Source of the DNA: an uncultured Opitutales bacterium
GTDB taxonomy: Bacteria > Verrucomicrobiota > Verrucomicrobiia > Opitutales > Intestinicryptomonadaceae
Reading direction: 5' to 3'
Length of the DNA: 64,000 nucleotides
Assembly: GCA_900547395.1 (NCBI GenBank)
Contig: URGP01000007.1
Coordinates: 45,707-109,706, forward strand
Shown: in pieces, positions 56,376 to 64,000 of the stretch
How the letters are laid out: each line of letters starts with the position of its first letter
Position numbering within the stretch: the first letter of the stretch is position 1
Translations under genes and position numbers: made by a program
The notes under the pieces: generated by a model
Told to the model about the DNA's origin: nothing
What the model saw: the letters and a program-made list of their open reading frames with translations, nothing else
The model's database searches: none

Positions 56376-56554
56376 GTGCCCGCAAGTTTTTCGTGAAAAA
56401 ATTATTTTTTGAGGAGTATAATTCCATTTTTGTAAAAACATTACAATTTTGTAAGTTTTTCAAAAAATTAAGACATATTTGTATTAGTGTGTTGACATTG
56501 TTTTAAAAAGCTTTCCAATACATTTTTCAACGGAATTATAAGCGTTGAAAAAAT

Positions 56555-59500
56555 ATGGCAAAACGTACAGATATTAAAAGTATATTGATTGTAGGCTCAG
56601 GGCCTATCGTAATCGGCCAAGCTTGCGAATTTGACTATTCGGGAAGCCAAGCCTGCAAAGCATTGAGAGAGGAAGGGTACAAGGTAATTCTTGTAAATTC
56701 AAATCCCGCCACAATTATGACCGACCCCCAGATGGCGGACGTAACCTACATTGAGCCTCTCACTCCCGAATCATTGGAAAAAATCATCGCAAAAGAACGC
56801 CCCGACGCGCTTTTGCCGACTTTGGGCGGGCAGACAGGCTTAAATCTTTCCACGGAACTCTACCGCATGGGCATTCTCGAAAAGTACGGCGTGGAAATGA
56901 TTGGCGCAAAGGCGGAAGCCATCGAGAAGGGCGAAGACCGCGAAAAATTCCGCGAAGCGATGATAAAAATCGGTCTGGACGTGCCTAAGAGCGCGGTTGT
57001 CCATACTATGGAAGAGGCGGTAAGCTGGATTGAAGAGCACAAGCGTTATCCTGTAATTATAAGACCGAGTTTTACTTTGGGCGGCACGGGCAGCGGCATT
57101 GCCTACAACCGCGATGAATTTGAAAGAATGGTTGCATTCGGCTTGGAAGCCTCTCCCGTCACTGAAATTTTGATTGAAGAAAGCCTTATCGGCTGGAAGG
57201 AAATCGAAATCGAAGTAATGCGCGACAAAAAAGACCAGTGCATCGTAATTTGCTCCATTGAAAATTTCGACCCAATGGGCGTCCATACGGGCGACTCAAT
57301 CACCATTGCCCCCGCGCTAACTTTGACGAACAAAGAATACCAGCTTATGCGTGACGCCTCTTTTGCAATCATTCGCGAAATCGGCGTTGAATCGGGCGGC
57401 TCCAACATCCAGTTTGCGGCTGATCCCAAGACGGGCAGGATTGTCATTATCGAAATGAATCCGCGCGTATCGCGCTCTTCTGCTTTGGCTTCAAAAGCAA
57501 CGGGCTTTCCGATTGCAAAGATGGCGGCAAAACTCGCGGTCGGCTACACGTTGGACGAGCTTAAAAACGACATTGTAAAGACAATTCCCGCAAGCTTTGA
57601 GCCTACGGTTGACTACATCGTCGCAAAATATCCGCGCTTTGCATTTGAAAAGTTCGTGGGCGCGGACGATACTTTGACAAGCTCCATGAAATCCGTCGGC
57701 GAAGTTATGTCGATTGGCAGGACTTTCAAGGAGGCAATTCAAAAGGCAATCCGCTCCTTGGAAATCGGCGCGCGCGGCTTGGGCGGCGGCGGAAAGTTCG
57801 GAGGCTTTGAAGTTTCGGACATTTCTGAAATCACAAAGAATTTGGTTCGTCCGACGGCAAACAGAATGTTTTATATCCGCTACGCGCTTTTGGCGGGAAT
57901 GACCGAGGAGCAAATTTGCGAGCTTACCAATATCGACCCGTGGTTCATACGCCAAATATCAGAAATTGTCGAAACCGAAAAGAATTTGCGTAAATCGGGT
58001 CTTTTGAACATGACAAAAGAGCTTTTGCAGGAGGCAAAATCTTCGGGCTTTACCGACTTGCAGATAGCCGACATCTGTTCCACGAAAATCCGCAACATCA
58101 AAAAATTGCGCGAAGAATGGGGCATCAACACTGTTTACAGGCTTGTTGACACTTGCGCGGGAGAATTCAGCGCGGTAAATCCGTATTACTATTCCACCTA
58201 CGGCGCGGAAAGCGAAATCAAGCATTCCGACAAGAAGAAAATCATGATTATCGGCGGCGGTCCGAACAGAATAGGGCAGGGCATCGAGTTCGACTATTGC
58301 TGCGTCCACGCCTCGTTTGCGCTCCGCGAAGCCGGATACGAAACAATCATCGTAAATTCAAATCCCGAGACCGTTTCAACCGACTACGACACTTCCGACA
58401 AGCTCTTCTTCGAGCCTCTCACTCTTGAAGACGTTTTGGAAGTTTACAAGCAGACAAATTGCGACGGCGCAATCGTCCAGCTCGGCGGGCAGACTCCGCT
58501 AAACTTGGCGAGCGAATTGAAGGCAAACGGCGTAAACATCATCGGGACTTCCCCTGAATCCATCGATGCCGCCGAAGACCGCGAAATATTCAAGGAAATT
58601 CTCGACAAGCTCCATTTGAAGCAGCCCGTAAACGCGACTGCAATGAATCCCGAGCAGGCTTACGAACTTGCGGGCAAGATTGGTTTCCCGATTTTGTTAA
58701 GACCAAGCTTCGTTTTGGGCGGAAGAGGCATGTTCATAGTCTATAACATGGACGACATGAAAAAGGTAATCCGCGAGGCTTTTGAAGCGGCGCCAGGCAA
58801 GCCTGTCCTTCTTGACAAATTCCTTGAAGACGCAATCGAGCTTGACGTTGACGCAATTTCAGACGGCGAAACAACCGTTGTTGGCGGAATGCTTGAACAC
58901 ATCGAGTACGCGGGCGTGCATTCGGGCGACGCGGCAATGGTGCTTCCCCCGCACACGCTCTCCGAAAAAATGCTTGAAGAGGTGCGGCAGGCAACTTACG
59001 CCCTCGCAAAGGAATTGAAGGTTGTCGGGCTTATGAACATACAGTTTGCGATAAAGGACAACGAGCTTTATTTGCTCGAAGTAAATCCGAGGGCATCGCG
59101 CACTGTTCCGTTCTGCTCGAAAGTAATCGGTGTTCCGCTTGCGAAAATCGGCGCGCGCGTAATGGCCGGCGAAAAGCTGAAAGACTTGGGCTTTACAAAG
59201 GAAGTGAAAGTTCCTTTTGTCGCCGTAAAGGAATCGGTGTTCCCGTTTGTGCGCTTCAGGGGCGCAACAATTATGCTAAGTCCCGAAATGCGCTCCACGG
59301 GCGAAGTAATGGGCTTGGGTCCCGACTTGCTGACTGCCTTTGCAAAGAGTCAGGACGCCGCCCAGCCTTCTCTTCCAAAGTCGGGCAACGCATTCTTGTC
59401 GGTTAAAGACCACGATAAGCCGATGGCTTTGGAAATTGCAAAGAGGCTTGTTGCTCTCGGCTTTAAGCTTTTCTCGACTTCGGGAACGGCGAAGCTTCTT

Positions 59501-59800
59501 TCTGAAAACGGAATACCCGTAACCCGCACATACAAGTTGAACGAAGGGGCGCGCCCGAACGTCATCGACATGATTAAAAACGACGAAATGGACTTAATCA
59601 TAAACACTCCGTCCGGAATGACTCCGCGCCTTGACGAAAACAAAATCCGCCAGGAGGCATTGCTTAAAAAAGTTTGCACAATGACTACAATGATGGCGGC
59701 AAACGTCGCGGTAAAGGGCATCGAGGCAATGCGCGAAAAGGAAATGAGCGTGCAGTCTTTGCAAGATTATATGAAAATGGTTAACGGTTCAAAGGAATAA
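56555..59800 (+). CDS. carB: Carbamoyl-phosphate synthase large subunit
   Basis: A 1081-residue synthetase with two ATP-grasp halves. Each half starts with a Rossmann-like motif ([20 protein letters not shown] and [20 protein letters not shown]), and has RPSF plus ENP-type [19 protein letters not shown] and [13 protein letters not shown]. The C-terminal MGS-like allosteric domain ([17 protein letters not shown]) is present. It makes carbamoyl phosphate for pyrimidines and arginine from bicarbonate, ATP and ammonia. It precedes carA, the reverse of the usual carA-carB order. Confidence 0.96.
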   Translation: MAKRTDIKSILIVGSGPIVIGQACEFDYSGSQACKALREEGYKVILVNSNPATIMTDPQMADVTYIEPLTPESLEKIIAKERPDALLPTLGGQTGLNLSTELYRMGILEKYGVEMIGAKAEAIEKGEDREKFREAMIKIGLDVPKSAVVHTMEEAVSWIEEHKRYPVIIRPSFTLGGTGSGIAYNRDEFERMVAFGLEASPVTEILIEESLIGWKEIEIEVMRDKKDQCIVICSIENFDPMGVHTGDSITIAPALTLTNKEYQLMRDASFAIIREIGVESGGSNIQFAADPKTGRIVIIEMNPRVSRSSALASKATGFPIAKMAAKLAVGYTLDELKNDIVKTIPASFEPTVDYIVAKYPRFAFEKFVGADDTLTSSMKSVGEVMSIGRTFKEAIQKAIRSLEIGARGLGGGGKFGGFEVSDISEITKNLVRPTANRMFYIRYALLAGMTEEQICELTNIDPWFIRQISEIVETEKNLRKSGLLNMTKELLQEAKSSGFTDLQIADICSTKIRNIKKLREEWGINTVYRLVDTCAGEFSAVNPYYYSTYGAESEIKHSDKKKIMIIGGGPNRIGQGIEFDYCCVHASFALREAGYETIIVNSNPETVSTDYDTSDKLFFEPLTLEDVLEVYKQTNCDGAIVQLGGQTPLNLASELKANGVNIIGTSPESIDAAEDREIFKEILDKLHLKQPVNATAMNPEQAYELAGKIGFPILLRPSFVLGGRGMFIVYNMDDMKKVIREAFEAAPGKPVLLDKFLEDAIELDVDAISDGETTVVGGMLEHIEYAGVHSGDAAMVLPPHTLSEKMLEEVRQATYALAKELKVVGLMNIQFAIKDNELYLLEVNPRASRTVPFCSKVIGVPLAKIGARVMAGEKLKDLGFTKEVKVPFVAVKESVFPFVRFRGATIMLSPEMRSTGEVMGLGPDLLTAFAKSQDAAQPSLPKSGNAFLSVKDHDKPMALEIAKRLVALGFKLFSTSGTAKLLSENGIPVTRTYKLNEGARPNVIDMIKNDEMDLIINTPSGMTPRLDENKIRQEALLKKVCTMTTMMAANVAVKGIEAMREKEMSVQSLQDYMKMVNGSKE

Positions 59801-59804
59801 TTTT

Positions 59805-60923
59805 ATGGGTAAGGCAATTTTGGCATTCGCCGACGGAACAGTGTTTACAGGCTCTTCGTTCGGCGCAAAGACAACCAGAGTGGGCAAGGCTGCCTTCAAC
59901 AGCGCGGTTATGGGCTATCAGGAGCTTATAAGCGACCCCGCAAGCGCAGGGCAAATCATGGTGCTTACCGCGGTTGAAGTCGGCAACTACGGCGTAAATT
60001 CAGCCGACGCGCAGAGCGGCAGGGTTTGGATTGAAGGCTTGGCTGTTATGCGCAACAGCTCCATTGTAAGCAACTGGAGAAGCGAAGGGTCATTGAACGA
60101 TTATCTCGTTTCAAACGGCATTCCGGGCATTGAAGGCTTGGATACCCGCGCAATCGCAATGAAAATTGTGCGCGGCGGCGCAATGGGCGCGTGCCTCTCA
60201 ACCGAAGATATTTCGGAAGACAAGGCGGTTGAGCTTGCGAAGTCGTGGAATGGCTTTGTCGGCAAGGATTTTGGTGCGTCCTGCAAGTCTCAATACAAGT
60301 TTGACGATTCAAACATTGCTCCGTTTTCGGTAAGCGGCACCGATATTTACAAGTCTGTCCGCAAAACGCCCCTGAAAAAATGCGCAGTCATTGATTTGGG
60401 CGCGGCAAATTCAATTTTGCAGACGCTCGCGTACAACGGCTTTGACTTGCAGGTTTTCCCGTCAAGCGCGGAAGTTTCGGAAATCGAGGCGTCAAATCCC
60501 GACTGCGTGTTTGTTTCAAGCGGAGCGGGTTTGGTTTGCGCCTCTGTTTTGGAAAACATAAAGGCTCTTCAAAAGAAATATCCCGTTTTGGGCATCGGCT
60601 TGGGGCATTTGGCGATTGCCATGGCAAACGGCGCGAAAATCCGCGAACTGAAATTCGGGCGCAAAAACAGCCAGCCTGTAAAGAATGTCGCAACCGATTT
60701 AGTGAGGGTTTCGGCGCACAACATAGATTTTGTGGTTGATGAAAATTCGCTCGAAGGCACAGGTTTGGAAGTTTCATATGTCAATATAGACGACAATTCC
60801 ATCGCGGGGCTTAAAAGCGAAAACACGATGTCGGTTATTTTCTATCCCGAAGGCACGAAAGGCCCTAAAAATTCAGATTCGGTTTACGAGGAATTTTATA
60901 AATTCGTTTCCGAAAAGCGTTAA
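59805..60923 (+). CDS. carA: CarA-like small subunit with degenerate glutaminase site
   Basis: A 372-residue homologue of the carbamoyl-phosphate synthase small subunit. The N-terminal domain is well kept (AFADGTVFTGSSFGA, MGYQELISDPASAGQI, GLDTRAIAMKIV). The C-terminal class I glutaminase domain is not: the nucleophile motif is GIGLGH (usual GICLGHQ), so Cys is Gly at residue 265; the catalytic His motif is FYPEG (usual FHPEA), His being Tyr at residue 347; and the oxyanion loop NGPGDP reads SSGAGLV. The frame is intact and starts 4 bases after carB, so a structural role with ammonia as nitrogen source is likely. Glutamine use should be lost, as in mammalian CPS I. Confidence 0.9.
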   Translation: MGKAILAFADGTVFTGSSFGAKTTRVGKAAFNSAVMGYQELISDPASAGQIMVLTAVEVGNYGVNSADAQSGRVWIEGLAVMRNSSIVSNWRSEGSLNDYLVSNGIPGIEGLDTRAIAMKIVRGGAMGACLSTEDISEDKAVELAKSWNGFVGKDFGASCKSQYKFDDSNIAPFSVSGTDIYKSVRKTPLKKCAVIDLGAANSILQTLAYNGFDLQVFPSSAEVSEIEASNPDCVFVSSGAGLVCASVLENIKALQKKYPVLGIGLGHLAIAMANGAKIRELKFGRKNSQPVKNVATDLVRVSAHNIDFVVDENSLEGTGLEVSYVNIDDNSIAGLKSENTMSVIFYPEGTKGPKNSDSVYEEFYKFVSEKR

Positions 60924-60940
60924 TTTTTTTATTGCAAATC

Positions 60941-60973
60941 AAAAACGCCCCCTGAAACGGGGGCGTTTTTTTT
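60941..60973 (+). terminator. Terminator after carA
   Basis: AAAAACGCCCCC pairs with GGGGGCGTTTTT, followed by further T. Confidence 0.9.
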
Positions 60974-60981
60974 GCATCGAA

Positions 60982-60996
60982 GCGTAAATTTTACGC
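60982..60996. promoter_or_regulatory. Perfect palindrome upstream of the hopanoid operon
   Basis: GCGTAAATTTTACGC is a perfect inverted repeat around one central base, just upstream of the two TetR-type operators. It could be a further binding site; its role is unknown. Confidence 0.4.
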
Positions 60997-61005
60997 GTTA
61001 AAAAA

Positions 61006-61021
61006 GTGAACGATTGTTCAC
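61006..61021. promoter_or_regulatory. TetR-type operator O1 of the shc operon
   Basis: GTGAACGATTGTTCAC has 6-base inverted arms around a 4-base centre, flanked by A and T runs. It is the reverse complement of O2 and lies 31 bases (about three turns) from it, centre to centre. Confidence 0.75.
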
Positions 61022-61029
61022 TTTTTTAT

Positions 61030-61058
61030 TTGACAAGTGAACAATCGTTCACTTTTAT
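61030..61058 (+). promoter_or_regulatory. Likely promoter of the shc operon
   Basis: TTGACA at 61030-61035 with TTTTAT at 61053-61058 as a weak -10, 17 bases apart. Operator O2 fills the spacer, so a bound repressor would block RNA polymerase. Confidence 0.55.
61037..61052. promoter_or_regulatory. TetR-type operator O2 of the shc operon
   Basis: GTGAACAATCGTTCAC sits between the -35 and -10 boxes, exactly the reverse complement of O1. The matching regulator gene is the last gene of the same operon. Confidence 0.75.
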
Positions 61059-61068
61059 TTCCCGAATA

Positions 61069-63057
61069 ATGGACAGTGTAAAATCAGAAAATTTAAAAGA
61101 ATGTTTGAAACGCGCAATCGACTGGCTTTATAAGAACCAGTACGAAGAGGGATACTGGAATGCCCCTCTTGAAACCAACTGCTGCATGGAAGCGCAGTGG
61201 ATTATGGCTTCGGTTTTCTGCGGCTTTGAAAATCCCAAAAATGCCGCGATTTTGGAGTACATCAAAAACAACCAGAGGCAGGACGGCTCTTGGGACGTCT
61301 ATTTCAACGCCAATAACGGCGACATAAACACGACCGTTGAATGCTATTACGCCCTGCGCATAACGGGGTCTTCTCCCGACGAGCCTTATATGAAGCGCGC
61401 GCGCGAATGGCTTTTGAAGCACGAATGGCAGAAGCACATAAGGGTTTTCACAAAATATTGGCTCGCGCTCTTTGGCGAGTGGGATTGGGACGAAACTCCC
61501 GAACTTCCTCCCGAAATAATATTTCTGCCTAAGTTTCTGCCGATTAACATTTACAGGTTTGCATGCTGGGCGCGCGCGACAATGATGCCGCTTACGATAG
61601 TCCTCTCGCAAAAGCCCGTAAAAATTCTCGATGAAAAATTAAGGTGCGACGAGCTTTTCCCGAACGGCAGAACATACAAGCAGTGGGGATTTTCAAACCG
61701 CGACACAAAATTCTTTTCATGGGAAAATTTCTTTTTGGCAAGCGACAAGCTTTTGCGCGCCTACAATAAATTTCTCGGGTGGAATCCGTTCAGAAAACAG
61801 GCAAAGCGCAAGGTCATGGAATGGATTTTGGAGCACCAGGACGAAGACGGTTATTGGGGAGGCATACAGCCTCCGTGGATTTACGGAATAATCGCAATGC
61901 ACATAAGCGGGTTCGGCTTTACGCAGAAAAATATGGAGCTTGCCTTGAACGCCGTCAATTTGCACTGGTCGGAGCCGAATGAAAAGGGCATACGCATAAA
62001 GGCGAGCGAAAGCCCCGTTTGGGACACGATGCTTGCGCTGAACGCGCTTCTTGACGCGGGCGAAAGCTGGGAAAGCGAGGGAGTCGCAAAGGCTGTCGAT
62101 TATCTTTTGAAAAAGGAAAACGACCATTATGGAGACTGGGCGGTGCTTGTCGGAAACCAGGTTAAGCCGAGCGGATGGTCTTTTGAAAGGGCAAACAAGT
62201 TCTATCCCGACATCGACGACACGGGAGTCGCGATTTGCGCGCTGAAAAAATTCCGCAACATACTGCCCGATGGCGACGTGAGGATTGAAAAAATTGATTC
62301 CGTCATTGAGCGCGCAATAGGCTGGATTTTGGCAATGCAGTCCGAAAACGGCGGCTGGGGCGCATTCGACAAGGACAACAACAAGGAAATCGTGACAAAA
62401 ATCCCGTTTTGCGATTTCGGGGAAGTTTTGGACCCCCCAAGCGCGGACGTCACTGCGCATATTATCGAGGCTCTTAGCATGTGCGGATATTCCAAGGAGC
62501 ATCCTGCAATGAAAAATGCCTTGAAATTTTTGTACGATGAACAGGAAAAAGACGGTTCTTGGTTCGGCAGATGGGGCGTCAACTACATCTACGGGACATG
62601 GTGTGTTTTGACCGCCTTGGCAAGAGTGGGAGAGACGGTCGAAAATCCGCGCGTAAAAAAGGCTCTCGACTGGATTTTGTCAAAGCAAAACGAAGACGGC
62701 GGTTGGGGCGAAACCGCGGAAACTTACATGAGCCCGTCAAGCGCGGGAAAATCGGGAGTTTCGACGGCGTCGCAAACCGCTTGGGCTTTGATTGCGCTCG
62801 GGTCGTTCGGCTATGGTGACGAAGCGTTCGTAAAAGGCATAAAATTTCTGGAAAATTCGCAGACAAAAGAAGGCACTTGGGAGGAATTTGAATTCACTGG
62901 GTCGGGCTTTCCCGGCTACGGCTTGGGGGCGAAAGTCGATTTGCAAAACGGCGCGCCCCTGCCGCAGGGCAAAGAGCTTTCGCGCGGATTTATGCTGCGC
63001 TACGGCTATTACTGCCATTACTTCCCGATTATGGCAATTTCAAAGGGCTTGAAATGA
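61069..63057 (+). CDS. shc: Squalene-hopene cyclase
   Basis: A 662-residue class II triterpene cyclase. The protonating DxDD motif is DIDDT (Asp381, Asp383, Asp384). At least five QW repeats are visible, such as QRQDGSWDV, HQDEDGYWG, QSENGGWGAF, QEKDGSWFG and QNEDGGWGE. It turns squalene into hopene or related hopanoids that stiffen membranes. The ATG at 61069 is chosen because an upstream ATG (61006) lies in operator DNA. Squalene synthesis genes (hpnCDE) are not in the window. The next gene is a TetR regulator that overlaps by 4 bases. Confidence 0.94.
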   Translation: MDSVKSENLKECLKRAIDWLYKNQYEEGYWNAPLETNCCMEAQWIMASVFCGFENPKNAAILEYIKNNQRQDGSWDVYFNANNGDINTTVECYYALRITGSSPDEPYMKRAREWLLKHEWQKHIRVFTKYWLALFGEWDWDETPELPPEIIFLPKFLPINIYRFACWARATMMPLTIVLSQKPVKILDEKLRCDELFPNGRTYKQWGFSNRDTKFFSWENFFLASDKLLRAYNKFLGWNPFRKQAKRKVMEWILEHQDEDGYWGGIQPPWIYGIIAMHISGFGFTQKNMELALNAVNLHWSEPNEKGIRIKASESPVWDTMLALNALLDAGESWESEGVAKAVDYLLKKENDHYGDWAVLVGNQVKPSGWSFERANKFYPDIDDTGVAICALKKFRNILPDGDVRIEKIDSVIERAIGWILAMQSENGGWGAFDKDNNKEIVTKIPFCDFGEVLDPPSADVTAHIIEALSMCGYSKEHPAMKNALKFLYDEQEKDGSWFGRWGVNYIYGTWCVLTALARVGETVENPRVKKALDWILSKQNEDGGWGETAETYMSPSSAGKSGVSTASQTAWALIALGSFGYGDEAFVKGIKFLENSQTKEGTWEEFEFTGSGFPGYGLGAKVDLQNGAPLPQGKELSRGFMLRYGYYCHYFPIMAISKGLK

Positions 63058-63623
63058 AAAACACGAAAGATTTAATACTCGCAAACACTTTCGTATTGCT
63101 CTTAAAAAAAGGCTATGACAGCGTTTCAATAAGCGACATCGCCGCAAAAATCGGCATATCGCGCGGCTTGATTTACAAGTATTTCGACGACAAGTCCGAA
63201 TTGGTTTTCGAGTCGTGCAAGAAATTCTTTTTGGAGGAATTTTTAACGGACGTTGGGGAAATTTCCTTGGAGCAGTGCATAGAGCAGTTCATAAAAAACT
63301 TGAAACGCGTCATTAAAATGCTTTCTGAAATTGCGGGCGAAAAGATAGACGTTCTGAAATATAACCTGCTTTACGCGGAAGTTCTCATGCGGGATTCAAG
63401 GCTGAAAAACTCCGCGCGAGAATGGTCGCTGTTTCTGAAAAAAAATGTGCTAAACAGGGCGAGAAAAAACGGAGAAATAAAAAATATTTCCGATGTGTTT
63501 ATACAAAACGTGTTTTTGGACATACTTGGCAGGGTTTCATGCCTTCACGAAACTTTGCCTGAAAATTGCATAAACTCAATCATAAGCGACATTCGGACTT
63601 TTTATAAACTCATAAGGGCGTAG
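63054..63623 (+). CDS. TetR-family regulator of the shc operon
   Basis: A 189-residue TetR/AcrR-type repressor. The N-terminal helix-turn-helix reads YDSVSISDIAAKIGISRGLI, then YKYFDDKSEL. The C-terminal ligand domain is unlike any recognised member, so the effector is unknown. It overlaps shc by 4 bases and should control the operon through the two palindromes at 61006-61052, forming an autoregulated circuit. Confidence 0.85.
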   Translation: MKNTKDLILANTFVLLLKKGYDSVSISDIAAKIGISRGLIYKYFDDKSELVFESCKKFFLEEFLTDVGEISLEQCIEQFIKNLKRVIKMLSEIAGEKIDVLKYNLLYAEVLMRDSRLKNSAREWSLFLKKNVLNRARKNGEIKNISDVFIQNVFLDILGRVSCLHETLPENCINSIISDIRTFYKLIRA

Positions 63624-63725
63624 ATTTTTTTTGGAAAAACGCAAAATTTTGCTTGCCTAAAACGCCAATATATTGTTTTCTTTCATACTTTCAAATTTGC
63701 TAAAACAGATTTGGAAAAATAAGAC

Positions 63726-63819
63726 GGAGAGGTGGCAGAGTGGCCGAATGCGCTGGTTTGCTAAACCGGTATAGGGCTTTAAAACCCTATCGTGAGTTCG
63801 AATCTCATCCTCTCCGCCA
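63726..63819 (+). tRNA. tRNA-Ser (anticodon GCU)
   Basis: A 94-base class II tRNA with acceptor stem GGAGAGG and CCTCTCC, encoded CCA, anticodon loop TTGCTAA giving GCT, and a long variable arm. Confidence 0.95.
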
Positions 63820-63823
63820 TTTT

Positions 63824-63852
63824 AAAAAGCCGCAATTTTTTGCGGCTTTTTT
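63824..63852 (+). terminator. Terminator of tRNA-Ser(GCU)
   Basis: AAAAAGCCGCAA pairs with TTGCGGCTTTTTT five bases after the tRNA. Confidence 0.88.
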
Positions 63853-63878
63853 GTTTGCAAGTATGAGGTGCAAGAATT

Positions 63879-64000
63879 TCGCTCATCGTCAAAGATAGTG
63901 GGATGAGGGTAGAAGAAATAGAAAAAAAGGGAGGCAAAGAGGACGAAAGTCCTACAATGCCTCTAATGCTATTTAATTTTTATAGAGTAATACGAAGTTG
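63879..64000 (+). mobile_element. Second ISL3-type insertion sequence, left end only
   Basis: The sequence from about 63879 matches the start of the element at 30.7-32.2 kb, in opposite orientation. The end repeat CGCTCATCGTCAAAGATA and the first transposase codons are shared with few differences. The element runs off the window edge. Confidence 0.85.
63903..64000 (+). CDS. ISL3-type transposase, 5' part
   Basis: Reads MRVEEIEKKGGKEDESPT and on to FNFYRVIRS, open to the window end; the other copy starts MRKKEEEKKGGKEDKSPT. About 32 codons are visible, too few to tell whether this copy is intact. Confidence 0.8.
   Translation, partial: MRVEEIEKKGGKEDESPTMPLMLFNFYRVIRS

Noticed and set aside
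61006..61068. Upstream extension of shc (21 more codons)
   Set aside because: These codons are the operator and promoter DNA; family similarity begins after the ATG at 61069.

Overview
The window looks like the chromosome of a Gram-negative Verrucomicrobiota bacterium, probably an Opitutae relative. This is inferred from a PEP-CTERM surface protein with a typical C-terminal sorting tag, Kdo/lipid A genes, a type III glutamine synthetase, a squalene-hopene cyclase, GatCAB, and a Rho factor with a long disordered N-terminus. No 16S rRNA gene is present, so the phylum call rests on gene content only. Core genes are moderately GC-rich and tightly packed; the 34-38 kb section is much richer in AT.

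Layout: 1-11.7 kb is one dense plus-strand run: fatty acid synthesis (FabZ-like end, FabB), Kdo transferase WaaA, an LpxG/YkuE-like metallophosphoesterase followed by a diverged duplicate of its own 3' end, gatCAB, an M48 protease, a Nif3-like protein, AroQ and a UvrD-type helicase. 11.7-20.5 kb holds pta, a secreted GH2 beta-galactosidase, glnN (minus), a TorF-like outer membrane protein and a ribosome hibernation factor (minus). 20.5-30 kb holds an SDR oxidoreductase, gpsA, coaE, rho and a type IV pilus/type II secretion block with two assembly ATPases and one PilC/GspF platform protein.

30.5-41.2 kb, between tRNA-Ser(UGA) and tRNA-Leu(UAA), is an accessory defence island. It has a decayed ISL3-type insertion sequence broken by palindrome-rich inserts, then a five-gene cluster hsdM-hsdS-OLD nuclease-UvrD helicase-hsdR, in which a Gabija-like (class 2 OLD plus helicase) pair sits inside a type I restriction-modification operon. 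41.4-44.2 kb is a PEP-CTERM surface protein whose signal peptide is out of frame with the body at a run of seven T.

44.4-60.9 kb returns to housekeeping genes: a glycosyltransferase, kdsC, valS, cysE, an alkaline phosphatase, a YibE/F protein, the peptidoglycan-recycling pair amgK-murU, a PpiD/SurA-type folding factor, and carB-carA. The CarA protein has lost the catalytic Cys and His of its glutaminase domain, which suggests an ammonia-dependent carbamoyl-phosphate synthetase. 61-63.6 kb is a squalene-hopene cyclase operon with its own TetR regulator and two operator palindromes around the promoter. The window ends with tRNA-Ser(GCU) and the first 120 bases of a second copy of the ISL3-type element.
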